Assembly (NCBI GenBank): GCA_013361745.1
Contig: JABFXM010000380.1
Location: 1-6,689 of the forward strand
Source of the DNA: Gemmatimonadaceae bacterium
GTDB lineage: Bacteria; Gemmatimonadota; Gemmatimonadetes; Gemmatimonadales; Gemmatimonadaceae
DNA length: 6,689 nucleotides
Direction of reading: 5' to 3'
Made by a program: the position numbers and the translations under genes
Notes under the pieces: model-generated
Seen by the model: the letters and a program-made list of their open reading frames with translations, nothing else
Databases searched by the model: none
What the model was told of the DNA's origin: nothing
Part shown: positions 6,610-6,689 of the stretch, one piece after another
Position numbering within the stretch: position 1 is the stretch's first letter
Layout of the letters: each line of letters opens with the position of its first letter

Positions 6610-6689
6610 ACGCGTCAACTTACTGCGATCCCGGATGTTGCGATACCGGGGATGACGTTCACTCGACGTGGATCGTGGTCGATTGGTGT
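6610..6689. other. Right-edge non-coding stretch, no gene recognised
   Basis: Leftward reading frames here are short or carry no recognisable DnaA C-terminal sequence: one stops at 6659-6661 and another at 6615-6617. It contains an imperfect direct repeat, GCGATCCCGG (6625-6634) and GCGATACCGG (6640-6649), 15 bp apart, whose inner parts (CCCGG 6630-6634 and CCGGG 6646-6650) could also pair as a small hairpin. A weak DnaA-box-like CGTGGATCG (6/9) sits at 6667-6675. It may be part of a larger origin region or the tail end of the dnaA-dnaN gap. Confidence 0.35.

Noticed and set aside
6590..6618. TTGACG (minus strand, 6618-6613), 5/6 to the -35 consensus, as a dnaN promoter
   Set aside because: No acceptable -10 hexamer lies 16-18 bases downstream; that position falls in the DnaA-box repeat (ACAGGC).
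6610..6689. Possible 3' end of dnaA reading leftward into the window
   Set aside because: None of the three leftward frames shows a DnaA domain IV signature; too little sequence to decide, so not annotated as coding.

Overview
This is a high-GC window (by eye about 65% G+C) of bacterial chromosome. It carries two universal landmarks: dnaN, the replication sliding clamp, and rnpB, the RNA of RNase P, folding as a type A molecule. The proline/threonine-rich lipoprotein, the Hanks-type kinase-like gene and the sequence style of DnaN fit a Gemmatimonadota-like or similar high-GC Gram-negative bacterium. That assignment is inference and only moderately supported. No mobile element, CRISPR array or tRNA was seen.

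Layout, left to right. 2-1474 (+) is the 3' part of a methyl-accepting chemotaxis-type protein with several membrane helices; its frame is still open at the window edge. It ends in a 29-bp tail-to-tail overlap with 1446-2414 (-), an AraC-type regulator whose N-terminal half looks like a degenerate receiver domain. Only 18 bp separate that gene's start from 2433-3326 (+), a membrane-anchored protein-kinase homologue that has lost all the classical catalytic residues (a pseudokinase). The P1 helix of rnpB (3327-3719, +) begins at the base right after the pseudokinase stop codon. 3793-4692 (+) is a lipoprotein of unknown function. Converging on it from the right is a leftward pair: dnaN (6512 to 5400) followed 30 bp later by a DUF4126 membrane protein (5369 to 4713).

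The 177 bp upstream of dnaN contain no recognisable gene. They hold the pieces of a bacterial origin unwinding module in the canonical order: DnaA-box-like TCCACA elements, a short GC spacer, a run of DnaA-trio triplets, then a low-GC stretch with a 10-bp palindrome, then dnaN. This suggests that the chromosomal origin lies at the right end of the window and that dnaA lies just beyond it.

Functionally, the right third is replication-linked (origin, clamp). The centre combines RNA processing (rnpB) with a head-to-head pair of signalling proteins that both appear to have lost their catalytic or phosphoacceptor residues. The left edge is a chemoreceptor-like sensor with no chemotaxis partner genes in view.
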